Notes: a model not told the origin generated them from the letters alone. A stretch of 5,556 nt of DNA from Oscillospiraceae bacterium (GCA_017828935.1 JAGAUG010000082.1:1-5556); one strand, 5' to 3'; positions 1-5,556 are shown, counted from the first letter of the stretch. Numbers and translations are program-made.

Positions 1-258
1 ATATATAATATAATTATAAAACGATTAGAAGAAAATCTTTCGATTGATATTACATGTTTATCTAATATAATCGACGAGGAGTCTATAAAAAAAATAGCGT
101 ATTTGCTGGCAACGGATTTGGATATTAATTTTAGTAAACAAGATTTTATTGATTATATAAAAGTACTTGAAAATAATAAATTAAATACTAATTTTTCTCA
201 AATGAACGAAGATCAATTAAAAAATTTTTTTTTAGAAATAAAAAAACAAAAAAAATAA
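1..258 (+). CDS. dnaG: DNA primase, C-terminal end (partial)
   Basis: An open frame enters from the left edge in frame 1 and stops at TAA 256-258, giving the last 85 residues of a protein whose start lies outside the window. The visible part is helical and charged (IKKIAYLLATDL, then DYIKVLENNKL, then a Lys-rich end IKKQKK). This fits the C-terminal helicase-interacting region of bacterial DnaG, which is poorly conserved, and the zinc-binding and TOPRIM domains are not in view. The assignment rests mainly on position: in Firmicutes dnaG lies directly upstream of the primary sigma factor, here 32 bases away. DnaG makes RNA primers at the replication fork together with the DnaB-type helicase. 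The 3' end carries long A and T runs (nine T at 225-233), so assembly or slippage errors there could alter the apparent C-terminus. Family identity is likely but not proven by a motif. Confidence 0.72.
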   Translation: MYNIIIKRLEENLSIDITCLSNIIDEESIKKIAYLLATDLDINFSKQDFIDYIKVLENNKLNTNFSQMNEDQLKNFFLEIKKQKK

Positions 259-274
259 TATCATTTTTTAAATA

Positions 275-282
275 AGAAGGAG
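275..282 (+). promoter_or_regulatory. Ribosome binding site of the sigma factor gene
   Basis: AGAAGGAG is a strong Shine-Dalgarno match, followed by 8 bases before TTG at 291. The codon immediately before that TTG is an in-frame TAA (288-290), so translation cannot start further upstream. Together these fix the non-ATG start. Confidence 0.85.
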
Positions 283-290
283 AATATTAA

Positions 291-1388
291 TTGAATAGCC
301 AAGATAAAGATTTATTGATAAAAGATTTAATTAGTGCTGGGAAGACAACTGGTAAGTTAACAACAAAAGAAATAAATGATGTCTTAGAAGAGTTGGATTT
401 CGATGCGCAACACGTTGACAGTCTTTATGAGACAATCGAGTCTAATAATATAGAAATTATTGACGATTTTTCTGATTTTGACGACGAAGATGTTGATGTT
501 GACGAGCTTGGAATAATAATTAGCAAAGAAAAAGATTTATTAAACGAAACTTCCGGTGTTGTTGAAGACCCCGTTAAGACTTATTTAAAAGATATTGGGA
601 AGATTGAGCTTTTGAGCGCTAAACAAGAGCTAGAGTTAGCGAAAAAAATGTCAAAAGGAGATATGGCCGCTAGGATGAGACTTACAGAGGCTAATTTGAG
701 GCTCGTAATAAGTATAGCTAAAAAGTATGTTGGGAGAGGGATGCCATTTTTAGATTTGATCCAAGAAGGAAATTTAGGTTTAATTAAGGCTGTTGAGAAA
801 TTTGATTATAAAAAAGGCTTTAAATTTTCGACTTACGCAACTTGGTGGATCAGACAATCGATTTCTAGATCTATTGCTGATCAAGCTCGGACTATAAGAA
901 TTCCGGTTCATATGGTTGAGACAATAAATAAAGTTAAGAGAACTAGCGGAAATATATTACACGAAACAGGAAAAGAAGCTTCGATCGAAACTTTATCTAA
1001 AAAGCTTAATATCTCACAAGATCGTATAAAAGAAATTATGAGAGTAAGTTTAGATCCATATTCGTTGGAAACGCCAATTGGAGAAGAAGAAGATAGCCAT
1101 TTAGGTGATTTTATTCCGGATAATAACGCTCCGGCGCCTGCTGATAAAGCTTTCCACACGATGTTAAGAGAGCAACTAGGTAATATTATGGATACTTTAA
1201 CAGACAGAGAAGCTAGGGTCTTAAAAATGAGATTTGGATTCGACGACGGAAAGCCAAAAACATTAGAAGAAGTTGGGAAAGAATTCGATGTTACTCGAGA
1301 AAGAATTAGACAAATTGAGTCGAAAGCGCTTAGAAAGCTTCGGCACCCGAGTCGCAGTAAAAAATTAAAAGATTTTTTAGATTTTTAA
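291..1388 (+). CDS. rpoD: Primary (housekeeping) RNA polymerase sigma factor, RpoD/SigA
   Basis: This is the sigma-70 group 1 factor that directs RNA polymerase core to -35/-10 promoters. All conserved regions are present in 365 residues, a normal length for the Firmicute form without the large insertion seen in E. coli. A short acidic region 1.1 covers about residues 1-80 (Asp/Glu run near 58-72). Region 1.2 starts at DPVKTYLKDIGKIELLS (93-109). Region 2 spans about 133-205, including DLIQEGNLGLIKAVEKFDY and the -10 recognition and melting segment FSTYATWWIRQSISRSIADQ. Region 3 runs to about 285, with the 3.2 finger near 260-277. Region 4 is about 297-355, with the -35-binding helix-turn-helix at 324-351 (TLEEVGKEFDVTRERIRQIE). 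The start is TTG at 291, set by the RBS and an adjoining upstream stop. It lies between dnaG and polA, probably in one operon. Both Trp of the WW pair are TGG. Identification is secure. Confidence 0.98.
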   Translation: MNSQDKDLLIKDLISAGKTTGKLTTKEINDVLEELDFDAQHVDSLYETIESNNIEIIDDFSDFDDEDVDVDELGIIISKEKDLLNETSGVVEDPVKTYLKDIGKIELLSAKQELELAKKMSKGDMAARMRLTEANLRLVISIAKKYVGRGMPFLDLIQEGNLGLIKAVEKFDYKKGFKFSTYATWWIRQSISRSIADQARTIRIPVHMVETINKVKRTSGNILHETGKEASIETLSKKLNISQDRIKEIMRVSLDPYSLETPIGEEEDSHLGDFIPDNNAPAPADKAFHTMLREQLGNIMDTLTDREARVLKMRFGFDDGKPKTLEEVGKEFDVTRERIRQIESKALRKLRHPSRSKKLKDFLDF

Positions 1389-1405
1389 TTTTTAAAATTA
1401 AAAAT
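1381..1405. repeat. A/T-only perfect inverted repeat over the rpoD stop codon
   Basis: Bases 1381-1392 are the exact reverse complement of 1394-1405, with one base between. In RNA this could form a hairpin of about 10 A-U pairs with a 5-base loop. It begins in the last codons of the sigma gene and contains its TAA. With no G-C pairs it would be weak and lacks the GC core of a terminator, so it probably does not stop transcription into polA. It may be chance in such AT-rich DNA, a weak 3'-end stabiliser, or a DNA bend. Confidence 0.4.
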
Positions 1406-1434
1406 AAGACAAGCTGTTTAACAAGTTAATTATT

Positions 1435-1439
1435 AGGAG
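1435..1439 (+). promoter_or_regulatory. Ribosome binding site of polA
   Basis: AGGAG lies 10 bases before the TTG at 1450. The resulting N-terminus, MKLLAIDGNS, matches the conserved start of DNA polymerase I proteins, where the Asp is a catalytic residue of the 5' nuclease. This supports the TTG over any internal ATG. Confidence 0.8.
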
Positions 1440-1449
1440 TGCAAGTATA

Positions 1450-4017
1450 TTGAAATTATTAGCAATAGACGGAAACAGTATAGCAAATCGAGCATTTTAT
1501 GGTGTTAGATCTTTAACAAATAGCCTGGGTCAGCCTACTAACGCTATTTACGGATTTTTAAATATATTATTAAAATTAGTAAGCGAAATAAATCCGGAGT
1601 TTGTTGCGGTTGCGTTCGACGTTAAAGCGCCAACGTTTAGATCAAAACAATATGATAAATATAAAGCCAATAGAACTCCAACTCCGAGTGAGCTTTTAAG
1701 TCAATTAATAAAAATAAAAGAAATATTAAAATTAATGGGTTACACAGTAATCGAAAAACCAGGTTTTGAAGCTGACGATATATTAGGAACTTTAGGGAAT
1801 TTAACACAAACTAATAAAGATTTAGAATATATTATCGTAACTGGAGACAAAGATATTTTTCAATTAATTAAAAAAAATATAACAGTAAAGATGATGTCAA
1901 CAAAATCTGGGGCTCCAGTAACAACGGATTATAACGTAGACGATATTATAAAAAAATATAATATTAAACCTGAGCAACTAATAGACGTTAAAGCCTTGAT
2001 GGGCGATAGATCTGATAATATTCCTGGGGTATTAGGAGTTGGCGAGAAAACAGCTCTTTCGCTTATTAATAAATATAATAATCTAGAGACAATTTATAAT
2101 AATTTAGAAACTCTAGAAGAGAAAGTTTCTTTGAAAAATAAATTATTAGCTTCAAGAGAGATGGCTTTTTTAAGTAAGGATTTGGCAACGATATGTACTT
2201 GTGTTCCTATTGATTTAGAACTTAAGACATATAAAATTTCAGCGCCAGATAATAAAAAATTATTTGAAATTTTATCTGAGTTAGAAATATTTTCGATAAT
2301 AAAAAGACTGGGGCATAGCGATAAATATCCAAAACAAGAATTATCTAAATCAAGTATAATTTCTCAAGTTAGTTTTGATAATATAAATAATATAAAAAAA
2401 AGCTTAGAAAATTCAAAAAATAAAAAAATATATATATTACTAGAAGAAAATAATATTATTATAATGATAGACGATAATGTTTTTTTTGATCTAGATAAAA
2501 TAAAAATATTTGAAATACTAATTAATTTTTTTGATAAAGATAATAATTTTGAAATATATACTAATAAAGCTAAGCAAGTATATATAGATATATTAAATAA
2601 TTTTAAAAATAATAATTTTAATATTATATTTGATTCTGAAATAGCAGGATATCTTTTGAATCCAGATTTTCCAAGCTACGAATTTGATAAATTGATTAAT
2701 TTATTTTGTAAGACAAGCTTGCCTGATAGGCCAGAAGATAAAATAATTTTATTTAAAAATTTATGTGATATTATGAAAAGTCAAATAAATCAAAATAATT
2801 TGTCTTTTTTGTTTAATCAAGTCGAGATGCCTTTGTGTAGTATTTTAGCCGAGATGGAAGTAACGGGCGTAAAGATAGATCAACGAGGATTGATTTTATT
2901 TGGCGAGGAGCTTAGCGAAAATATCGAGAAACTCCAAAATCAAATATATTTGTTAGCGGGTTGCGAATTTAATATTAATTCTCCGAAACAACTGTCTAAG
3001 ATTTTATTTGAAGATCTTAAATTATTTTCTAGTAAAAAAACAAAAACAGGGTATTCTACAAACGCTGATGTTTTGGTAGCTTTAAAAGATCAACATCCAA
3101 TAATAGATAAAATTTTAGATTATAGGTCTTTAATAAAATTAAAAAATACATATATAGACGGTCTCTTAAAAGAAGTAAAATCAGATGACCGAGTTCATTC
3201 ATGTTTTAATCAAACTGAAACAAAAACAGGAAGAATTAGTTCAGAGCGTCCCAATTTACAAAGTATTCCGGTTAGGACACAGGTCGGTAGTAAACTAAGA
3301 AGTTATTTTGTTGCTCAAGAGAATTATAAATTAATAGATAGTGATTACTCTCAAGTTGAGCTAAGAATTTTGGCTGAGCTTTCAAACGACCAAAATTTAA
3401 TCAACGCGTTTAAAAATAATCAGGATATACACTCGATAACAGCGTCGGAAGTTTTTGGTGTTGAGTTAAAAGATGTTTCACCTCAAATGAGATCGTTTGC
3501 GAAGTCAATAAATTTTGGAATTATTTACGGAATATCAGGCTTTGCACTGTCTAAAGAAATTGGGGTGAGCGTGTCAGAATCTAAAAAATATATGGACTCT
3601 TATTTTGAAAAATTTGATCAAGTAAAAGAATATTTAACAAAAACAATTGAGAGTGCGACAGAAAAAAATTTTGTAACGACTTTGTTTGGTAGAAAGAGAT
3701 ATATCCCTGAGCTTTTATCTAGTAATAAAAATATTAAAGCTGCTGGTGAAAGAATAGCTAGAAATACTCCAGTTCAAGGAACAGCTGCAGATATAATAAA
3801 AATAGCAATGGTTAGAGTTTATAATAAACTAAAACAAAAAAATTTAAAATCAAAAATAATTCTTCAAATACACGATGAACTTTTGATAGAGTCGCCTTTA
3901 GACGAAGTTGATGAAGTAAAAGAAATATTAAAAAACGAGATGCAACAAGCCGCTAATTTAAAAGTTCAGTTAAAAGTCGATATCGGAGTTGGGAGTAATT
4001 GGCTTGAATGTCATTAA
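1450..4017 (+). CDS. polA: DNA polymerase I with 5' nuclease domain and eroded proofreading domain
   Basis: Family A polymerase that removes RNA primers, joins Okazaki fragments and fills repair gaps. It has 855 residues, close to other Gram-positive forms. The 5'-3' exonuclease/FEN domain (about 1-290) keeps the acidic metal ligands D7, D57, E107-A-D109-D110, D133, D135, D186 and D189, plus the helix-hairpin-type segment GVLGVGEKTA (193-202). The middle domain (about 300-460) aligns only loosely with a 3'-5' exonuclease. The DxE of motif Exo I and the Exo III Tyr/Asp signature are absent, so proofreading is probably lost, as known for Bacillus and Taq enzymes. The polymerase domain (about 460-855) is intact: TGRISSERPNLQSIP (593-607), motif A with D632, O-helix R681/K685/F689/Y693, PVQGTAAD (774-781) and motif C QIHDE with D809/E810. 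Phe689 predicts discrimination against dideoxynucleotides. It lies 61 bases after the sigma gene, probably in the same operon. Confidence 0.98.
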   Translation: MKLLAIDGNSIANRAFYGVRSLTNSLGQPTNAIYGFLNILLKLVSEINPEFVAVAFDVKAPTFRSKQYDKYKANRTPTPSELLSQLIKIKEILKLMGYTVIEKPGFEADDILGTLGNLTQTNKDLEYIIVTGDKDIFQLIKKNITVKMMSTKSGAPVTTDYNVDDIIKKYNIKPEQLIDVKALMGDRSDNIPGVLGVGEKTALSLINKYNNLETIYNNLETLEEKVSLKNKLLASREMAFLSKDLATICTCVPIDLELKTYKISAPDNKKLFEILSELEIFSIIKRLGHSDKYPKQELSKSSIISQVSFDNINNIKKSLENSKNKKIYILLEENNIIIMIDDNVFFDLDKIKIFEILINFFDKDNNFEIYTNKAKQVYIDILNNFKNNNFNIIFDSEIAGYLLNPDFPSYEFDKLINLFCKTSLPDRPEDKIILFKNLCDIMKSQINQNNLSFLFNQVEMPLCSILAEMEVTGVKIDQRGLILFGEELSENIEKLQNQIYLLAGCEFNINSPKQLSKILFEDLKLFSSKKTKTGYSTNADVLVALKDQHPIIDKILDYRSLIKLKNTYIDGLLKEVKSDDRVHSCFNQTETKTGRISSERPNLQSIPVRTQVGSKLRSYFVAQENYKLIDSDYSQVELRILAELSNDQNLINAFKNNQDIHSITASEVFGVELKDVSPQMRSFAKSINFGIIYGISGFALSKEIGVSVSESKKYMDSYFEKFDQVKEYLTKTIESATEKNFVTTLFGRKRYIPELLSSNKNIKAAGERIARNTPVQGTAADIIKIAMVRVYNKLKQKNLKSKIILQIHDELLIESPLDEVDEVKEILKNEMQQAANLKVQLKVDIGVGSNWLECH

Positions 4018-4025
4018 AATAAAAA

Positions 4026-4050
4026 TATCAAAATTAGCTTTGATGGGTGA
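4026..4050 (+). promoter_or_regulatory. Small hairpin abutting the ribosome binding site of the PH-domain gene
   Basis: ATCAAA (4027-4032) can pair with TTTGAT (4039-4044) around a 6-base loop, with a possible extra U-G pair (4026 and 4045). It touches the Shine-Dalgarno-like GGGTGA (4045-4050), which lies 6 bases before GTG 4057. The stem is short and A-U rich, so its effect on translation is speculative. The RBS itself is a fair match to the anti-SD. An in-frame TGA at 4048-4050 rules out an upstream start, which fixes GTG as the initiator. Confidence 0.45.
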
Positions 4051-4056
4051 AATATA

Positions 4057-4506
4057 GTGAAAAGCTGTCAAGAAAAATTAAATAAATTAAATAAAAATTT
4101 TATTATAATTAATAAAATCAGATTAATTTTTTTTATGTTTATTTTAATATTATTAGGAACTTTAATTTTAGAAAAAAACTCGATATATTGGTTGATTTAT
4201 ATTTTAATCTTGTCAATATTTTTTATAATAATATTTGTATTTTATATTCCGAGTTATTATAAATCTTTTAGTTATTTATTAACAGAAGACTATATAATTA
4301 TTTTTTCAGGAGTAATATTTTATAAAAAAATATTATTAAAAATAAGCTCGATAACAAAGATTAATATATATCAAACATGGTTTCAAAAGATTTTTAAAGT
4401 TAAGTCAGTAATATTTTTTTCGCCGGGTCAAACAACTTTAATTTCTTGTTTAGATAAACAATCAATAGATAAGATTTTTTTAGAATTTGATAATAAATTT
4501 AATTAA
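4057..4506 (+). CDS. Small membrane protein with bacterial PH (YdbS/DUF304-like) domain
   Basis: A 149-residue protein. After a short polar, Lys/Asn-rich N-terminus come two hydrophobic helices (about 17-38 and 43-63) forming a membrane hairpin. Residues 70-149 form a soluble segment whose pattern (YLLTEDYIIIFSGVIFYKK, then ISSITKINIYQTWFQKIF, then SVIFFSPG) resembles the bPH_2 fold of YdbS-like proteins. There, a Y-x-(L/I)-T-x-x-x-I-x-x-x-x-G strand pair is followed by an I-x-x-I-x-x-I strand and a Q-x-x-x-(Q/K) turn. The fold probably faces the cytoplasm. The molecular role of this family is unknown; links to membrane stress or lipid/protein binding are suggested for relatives, and none is shown here. 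It starts at GTG 39 bases after polA and ends 15 bases before a terminator, so it is the last gene of the dnaG-rpoD-polA unit. The PH assignment is by pattern only and moderately sure. Confidence 0.75.
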   Translation: MKSCQEKLNKLNKNFIIINKIRLIFFMFILILLGTLILEKNSIYWLIYILILSIFFIIIFVFYIPSYYKSFSYLLTEDYIIIFSGVIFYKKILLKISSITKINIYQTWFQKIFKVKSVIFFSPGQTTLISCLDKQSIDKIFLEFDNKFN

Positions 4507-4521
4507 TTAATAAAATAAAAA

Positions 4522-4545
4522 AGCGCTTAAAGAGGCGCTATTTTT
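4522..4545 (+). terminator. Intrinsic terminator of the dnaG-rpoD-polA operon
   Basis: AGCGC (4522-4526) pairs with GCGCT (4535-4539). A U-G and a U-A pair extend the stem inward to 7 pairs, with a 4-base AAAG loop. A single A and then five T (4541-4545) follow, with more T beyond. The upstream A run (4517-4521) gives it some bidirectional character. It lies 15 bases after the PH-domain gene and is the most G+C-rich short segment in this gap. Confidence 0.88.
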
Positions 4546-4632
4546 GTTGTATATAATTAAAATAAAATCGAGATAAATCAAGCTAAATATTGTTATATAA
4601 AAATATTTTTGACAAAAAATATCAAAATTATC

Positions 4633-4661
4633 TTTACAAAATATAAATTTTAATATATAAT
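4633..4661 (+). promoter_or_regulatory. Sigma-A-type promoter of the orphan membrane protein gene
   Basis: The -35 TTTACA (4633-4638) and the perfect -10 TATAAT (4656-4661) are separated by exactly 17 bases. Transcription would start near 4668-4669, giving a leader of about 65 bases before ATG 4734. It follows the operon terminator, so the downstream gene is a separate unit read by the housekeeping sigma factor encoded in the same window. A perfect TTGACA at 4609-4614 lies upstream but has no good -10 at 16-18 bases. Confidence 0.78.
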
Positions 4662-4669
4662 ATATTAAA
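4649..4669. repeat. Perfect 21-base A/T dyad centred on the -10 box
   Basis: Bases 4649-4658 are the exact reverse complement of 4660-4669, with A4659 as centre. The dyad covers the whole -10 box and reaches the predicted transcription start. A dimeric regulator bound here would block open-complex formation, so an operator is conceivable. It is all A and T, so chance is a real alternative in this genome. Confidence 0.4.
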
Positions 4670-4733
4670 GAGTTGTTTTTAAGTAGGGATAATTTAGTTT
4701 TTAATTTATTATAAAATATTAGGAGTTGATTGT

Positions 4734-5408
4734 ATGTTTAAAGTTTTATTTAATATTCCGGTTGATAGTTATGTTCATATTATATCAAGAGTTATAGTTA
4801 GATGTGTACAGTGTTTATTATTTGTTAGTCTTGCGACTAAGACTTTAAATCCTAGAGATTTTAAAAATTATAAATTTTATAAGATAATATCAACGGTTGG
4901 TTTAATAATATTAACAGTTGCAGTTTATTTATTTGGATCTCAATATTTTTCTTATTCTTATATAAATTTTATATTTGTGTTTTTGTGTATGATTTTTTCT
5001 TCGATGTTTTTTAGAAATAATATAATACAAAATCAAATAATAATTTTTATATATTTTATAGCTTTCAGTGCGGTATCTTATATTACTTATAATAGCTATA
5101 ATATATTAGGAGTAGCTTATGGTTTATCAGGAGTTTTAAATAATATAATTCCAGCGACGGGATCAATTTTTTTAGCGTATATAATATCATCGTTTTTGTT
5201 GCCAAAATTAATATGTTTTAATAATAATAAATTTAATACAGATATTATATTATTTATTTTATCGTTTGTTGGATTTTTATGTTTATCGTTTAGATCAGTT
5301 AATAATAATTTATTAATATCAGCTTTTATGTGTTTGGTTTTAACTTTAGTTATGTCAGGTTTAAGAACAAGAAAAATAAAAACAACTCAAAAATTAATAA
5401 AAAATTAA
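4734..5408 (+). CDS. Unrecognised polytopic membrane protein, 6-7 predicted helices
   Basis: A 224-residue protein starting at ATG 4734, with AGGAG (4721-4725) 8 bases upstream. Hydrophobic stretches lie at about 15-35, 50-68, 74-92, 101-121, 140-160, 169-186 and 192-209, so most of the chain is membrane-embedded. A short basic tail LRTRKIKTTQKLIKN follows the last helix and is expected in the cytoplasm. No catalytic or binding motif is recognised. Size, helix count and a charged tail just after the last helix recall the sensor half of AgrC-type GHKL histidine kinases, but no kinase domain follows and the next 25 bases lead into an inverted repeat. ECF-type substrate-binding subunits have a similar size and helix count, so a transport role is equally possible. 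It has its own promoter and a terminator-like hairpin on its 3' side, hence a monocistronic unit. It is clearly a real gene; its function is unknown. Confidence 0.88.
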   Translation: MFKVLFNIPVDSYVHIISRVIVRCVQCLLFVSLATKTLNPRDFKNYKFYKIISTVGLIILTVAVYLFGSQYFSYSYINFIFVFLCMIFSSMFFRNNIIQNQIIIFIYFIAFSAVSYITYNSYNILGVAYGLSGVLNNIIPATGSIFLAYIISSFLLPKLICFNNNKFNTDIILFILSFVGFLCLSFRSVNNNLLISAFMCLVLTLVMSGLRTRKIKTTQKLIKN

Positions 5409-5433
5409 ATTAAGAAAATAATTTATAAAAACA

Positions 5434-5498
5434 AAAAACTACAAAGAAAGTAAAAGTGTCTCTAAAACAGATCGAATATAACTTTTTTTGTAGTTTTT
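5434..5498. terminator. Long inverted repeat, probable (bidirectional) terminator
   Basis: Bases 5434-5451 pair with 5481-5498 over 18 positions, all Watson-Crick except one G-U (5446 with 5486). The loop is 29 bases. The right arm is T-rich and more T follows; read from the other strand the left arm also ends in a T run, so it could stop transcription both ways. It begins 25 bases after the membrane protein gene. The loop is much longer than the 3-8 bases usual for intrinsic terminators, so an additional role is possible (structured RNA, binding site). No transposase or target duplication is seen. Confidence 0.6.
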
Positions 5499-5516
5499 AT
5501 TTATAGTTTTTATTTT
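5491..5516. repeat. 13-base tandem duplication after the long hairpin
   Basis: TAGTTTTTATTTA (5491-5503) is followed directly by TAGTTTTTATTTT (5504-5516), identical in 12 of 13 positions. The first copy includes the base of the hairpin's right arm, so the second offers a weaker alternative partner for the left arm. Confidence 0.7.
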
Positions 5517-5528
5517 TGGTTCTATAAT
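5500..5528 (+). promoter_or_regulatory. Promoter-like sequence near the right edge
   Basis: TATAAT (5523-5528) is a perfect -10 box. At 17 bases upstream lies TTTATA (5500-5505), a 4/6 match to the -35 consensus. Transcription would start near 5535-5536, exactly where a locally G-rich stretch begins. In such AT-rich DNA a TATAAT alone is weak evidence; the correct spacing and the change in composition just downstream raise it. Confidence 0.45.
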
Positions 5529-5534
5529 AAATGT

Positions 5535-5556
5535 TGGGGTGTAGCAAGAATAGAGC
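5535..5556 (+). ncRNA. Possible 5' end of a structured RNA gene, cut by the window edge
   Basis: From 5535 the DNA abruptly becomes G-rich (TTGGGGTGTAGC and on to GAGC at the edge), unlike the surrounding spacer, and it sits just below a promoter-like sequence. The beginning recalls 5S rRNA 5' ends (TTGG..., then TAGC and an A/G-rich segment) and, less well, tRNA 5' halves (GGGGTGTAGC...TAGAGC). As a tRNA it would lack the GG pair of the D-loop and a proper D-stem. Only about 22 bases are visible, so class and even reality are uncertain. Confidence 0.25.

Noticed and set aside
219..258. Frameshift at the long A/T runs near the end of the primase gene
   Set aside because: The frame stays open through the runs to a TAA with a sensible Lys-rich C-terminus, so nothing in the sequence demands a frameshift.
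908..1159. 83-codon minus-strand open frame inside the sigma factor gene
   Set aside because: It lies wholly within the conserved coding region of rpoD on the opposite strand, has no recognisable product, and is explained as a shadow frame.
1381..1405. Transcription terminator between rpoD and polA
   Set aside because: The palindrome is A/T only, overlaps the stop codon, and has no G-C core, so it should not terminate efficiently.
4669..4733. Riboswitch in the leader of the orphan membrane gene
   Set aside because: The leader is only about 65 bases, very AT-rich, and shows no stable multi-stem structure or known aptamer motif.
5434..5498. Miniature transposon (MITE)
   Set aside because: No flanking target-site duplication is evident, and position and T-rich tails fit a terminator better.
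5531..5556. Short open frame from ATG 5531 to the right edge
   Set aside because: No ribosome binding site precedes it, the predicted transcript would begin after the ATG, and only nine codons are visible.
5535..5556. Firm call of a tRNA gene at the right edge
   Set aside because: The visible part lacks the GG of the D-loop and a 3-4 bp D-stem, so it is reported only as a possible structured RNA.

Overview
The window is a very AT-rich stretch of DNA (about a quarter G+C by eye) that reads as a chromosomal housekeeping locus of a low-GC Firmicute, most likely a clostridial lineage with a reduced or AT-drifting genome. Three points support this. The order primase C-terminus, then primary sigma factor, is the classical dnaG-rpoD (sigA) arrangement. 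The sigma factor and DNA polymerase I are of the Gram-positive type. Proteins are rich in Ile, Lys and Asn, Trp is encoded by TGG (standard code), every stop is TAA, and three of the four complete genes start with TTG or GTG. An endosymbiont or host-restricted lifestyle is possible but is inference only.

Layout, all on the + strand. Positions 1-258 hold the 3' end of a gene that fits dnaG. The primary sigma factor follows (291-1388), then DNA polymerase I (1450-4017), then a small two-helix membrane protein with a bacterial PH (YdbS/DUF304-like) domain (4057-4506). Gaps are 32, 61 and 39 bases, no convincing internal promoter is visible, and a clear intrinsic terminator sits at 4522-4545. These four genes therefore look like one transcription unit, with replication priming, promoter recognition and DNA repair/Okazaki-fragment processing co-expressed and a membrane protein of unknown role as last gene.

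The 227-base gap at 4507-4733 holds that terminator, a near-consensus sigma-A promoter (TTTACA, 17 bases, TATAAT) whose -10 lies inside a perfect 21-base A/T dyad, and a leader of about 65 bases. The promoter drives a separate gene for an unrecognised polytopic membrane protein (4734-5408). After it come an 18-bp inverted repeat with a 29-base loop (5434-5498), a 13-base tandem duplication, and a second promoter-like sequence. The window then ends about 21 bases into a locally G-rich stretch that may be the start of a structured RNA gene.

No mobile element, CRISPR array or defence system is visible. The points most worth a second look are the orphan membrane protein with its unusual flanking signals, the possible RNA gene cut by the right edge, and the eroded proofreading domain of the polymerase.
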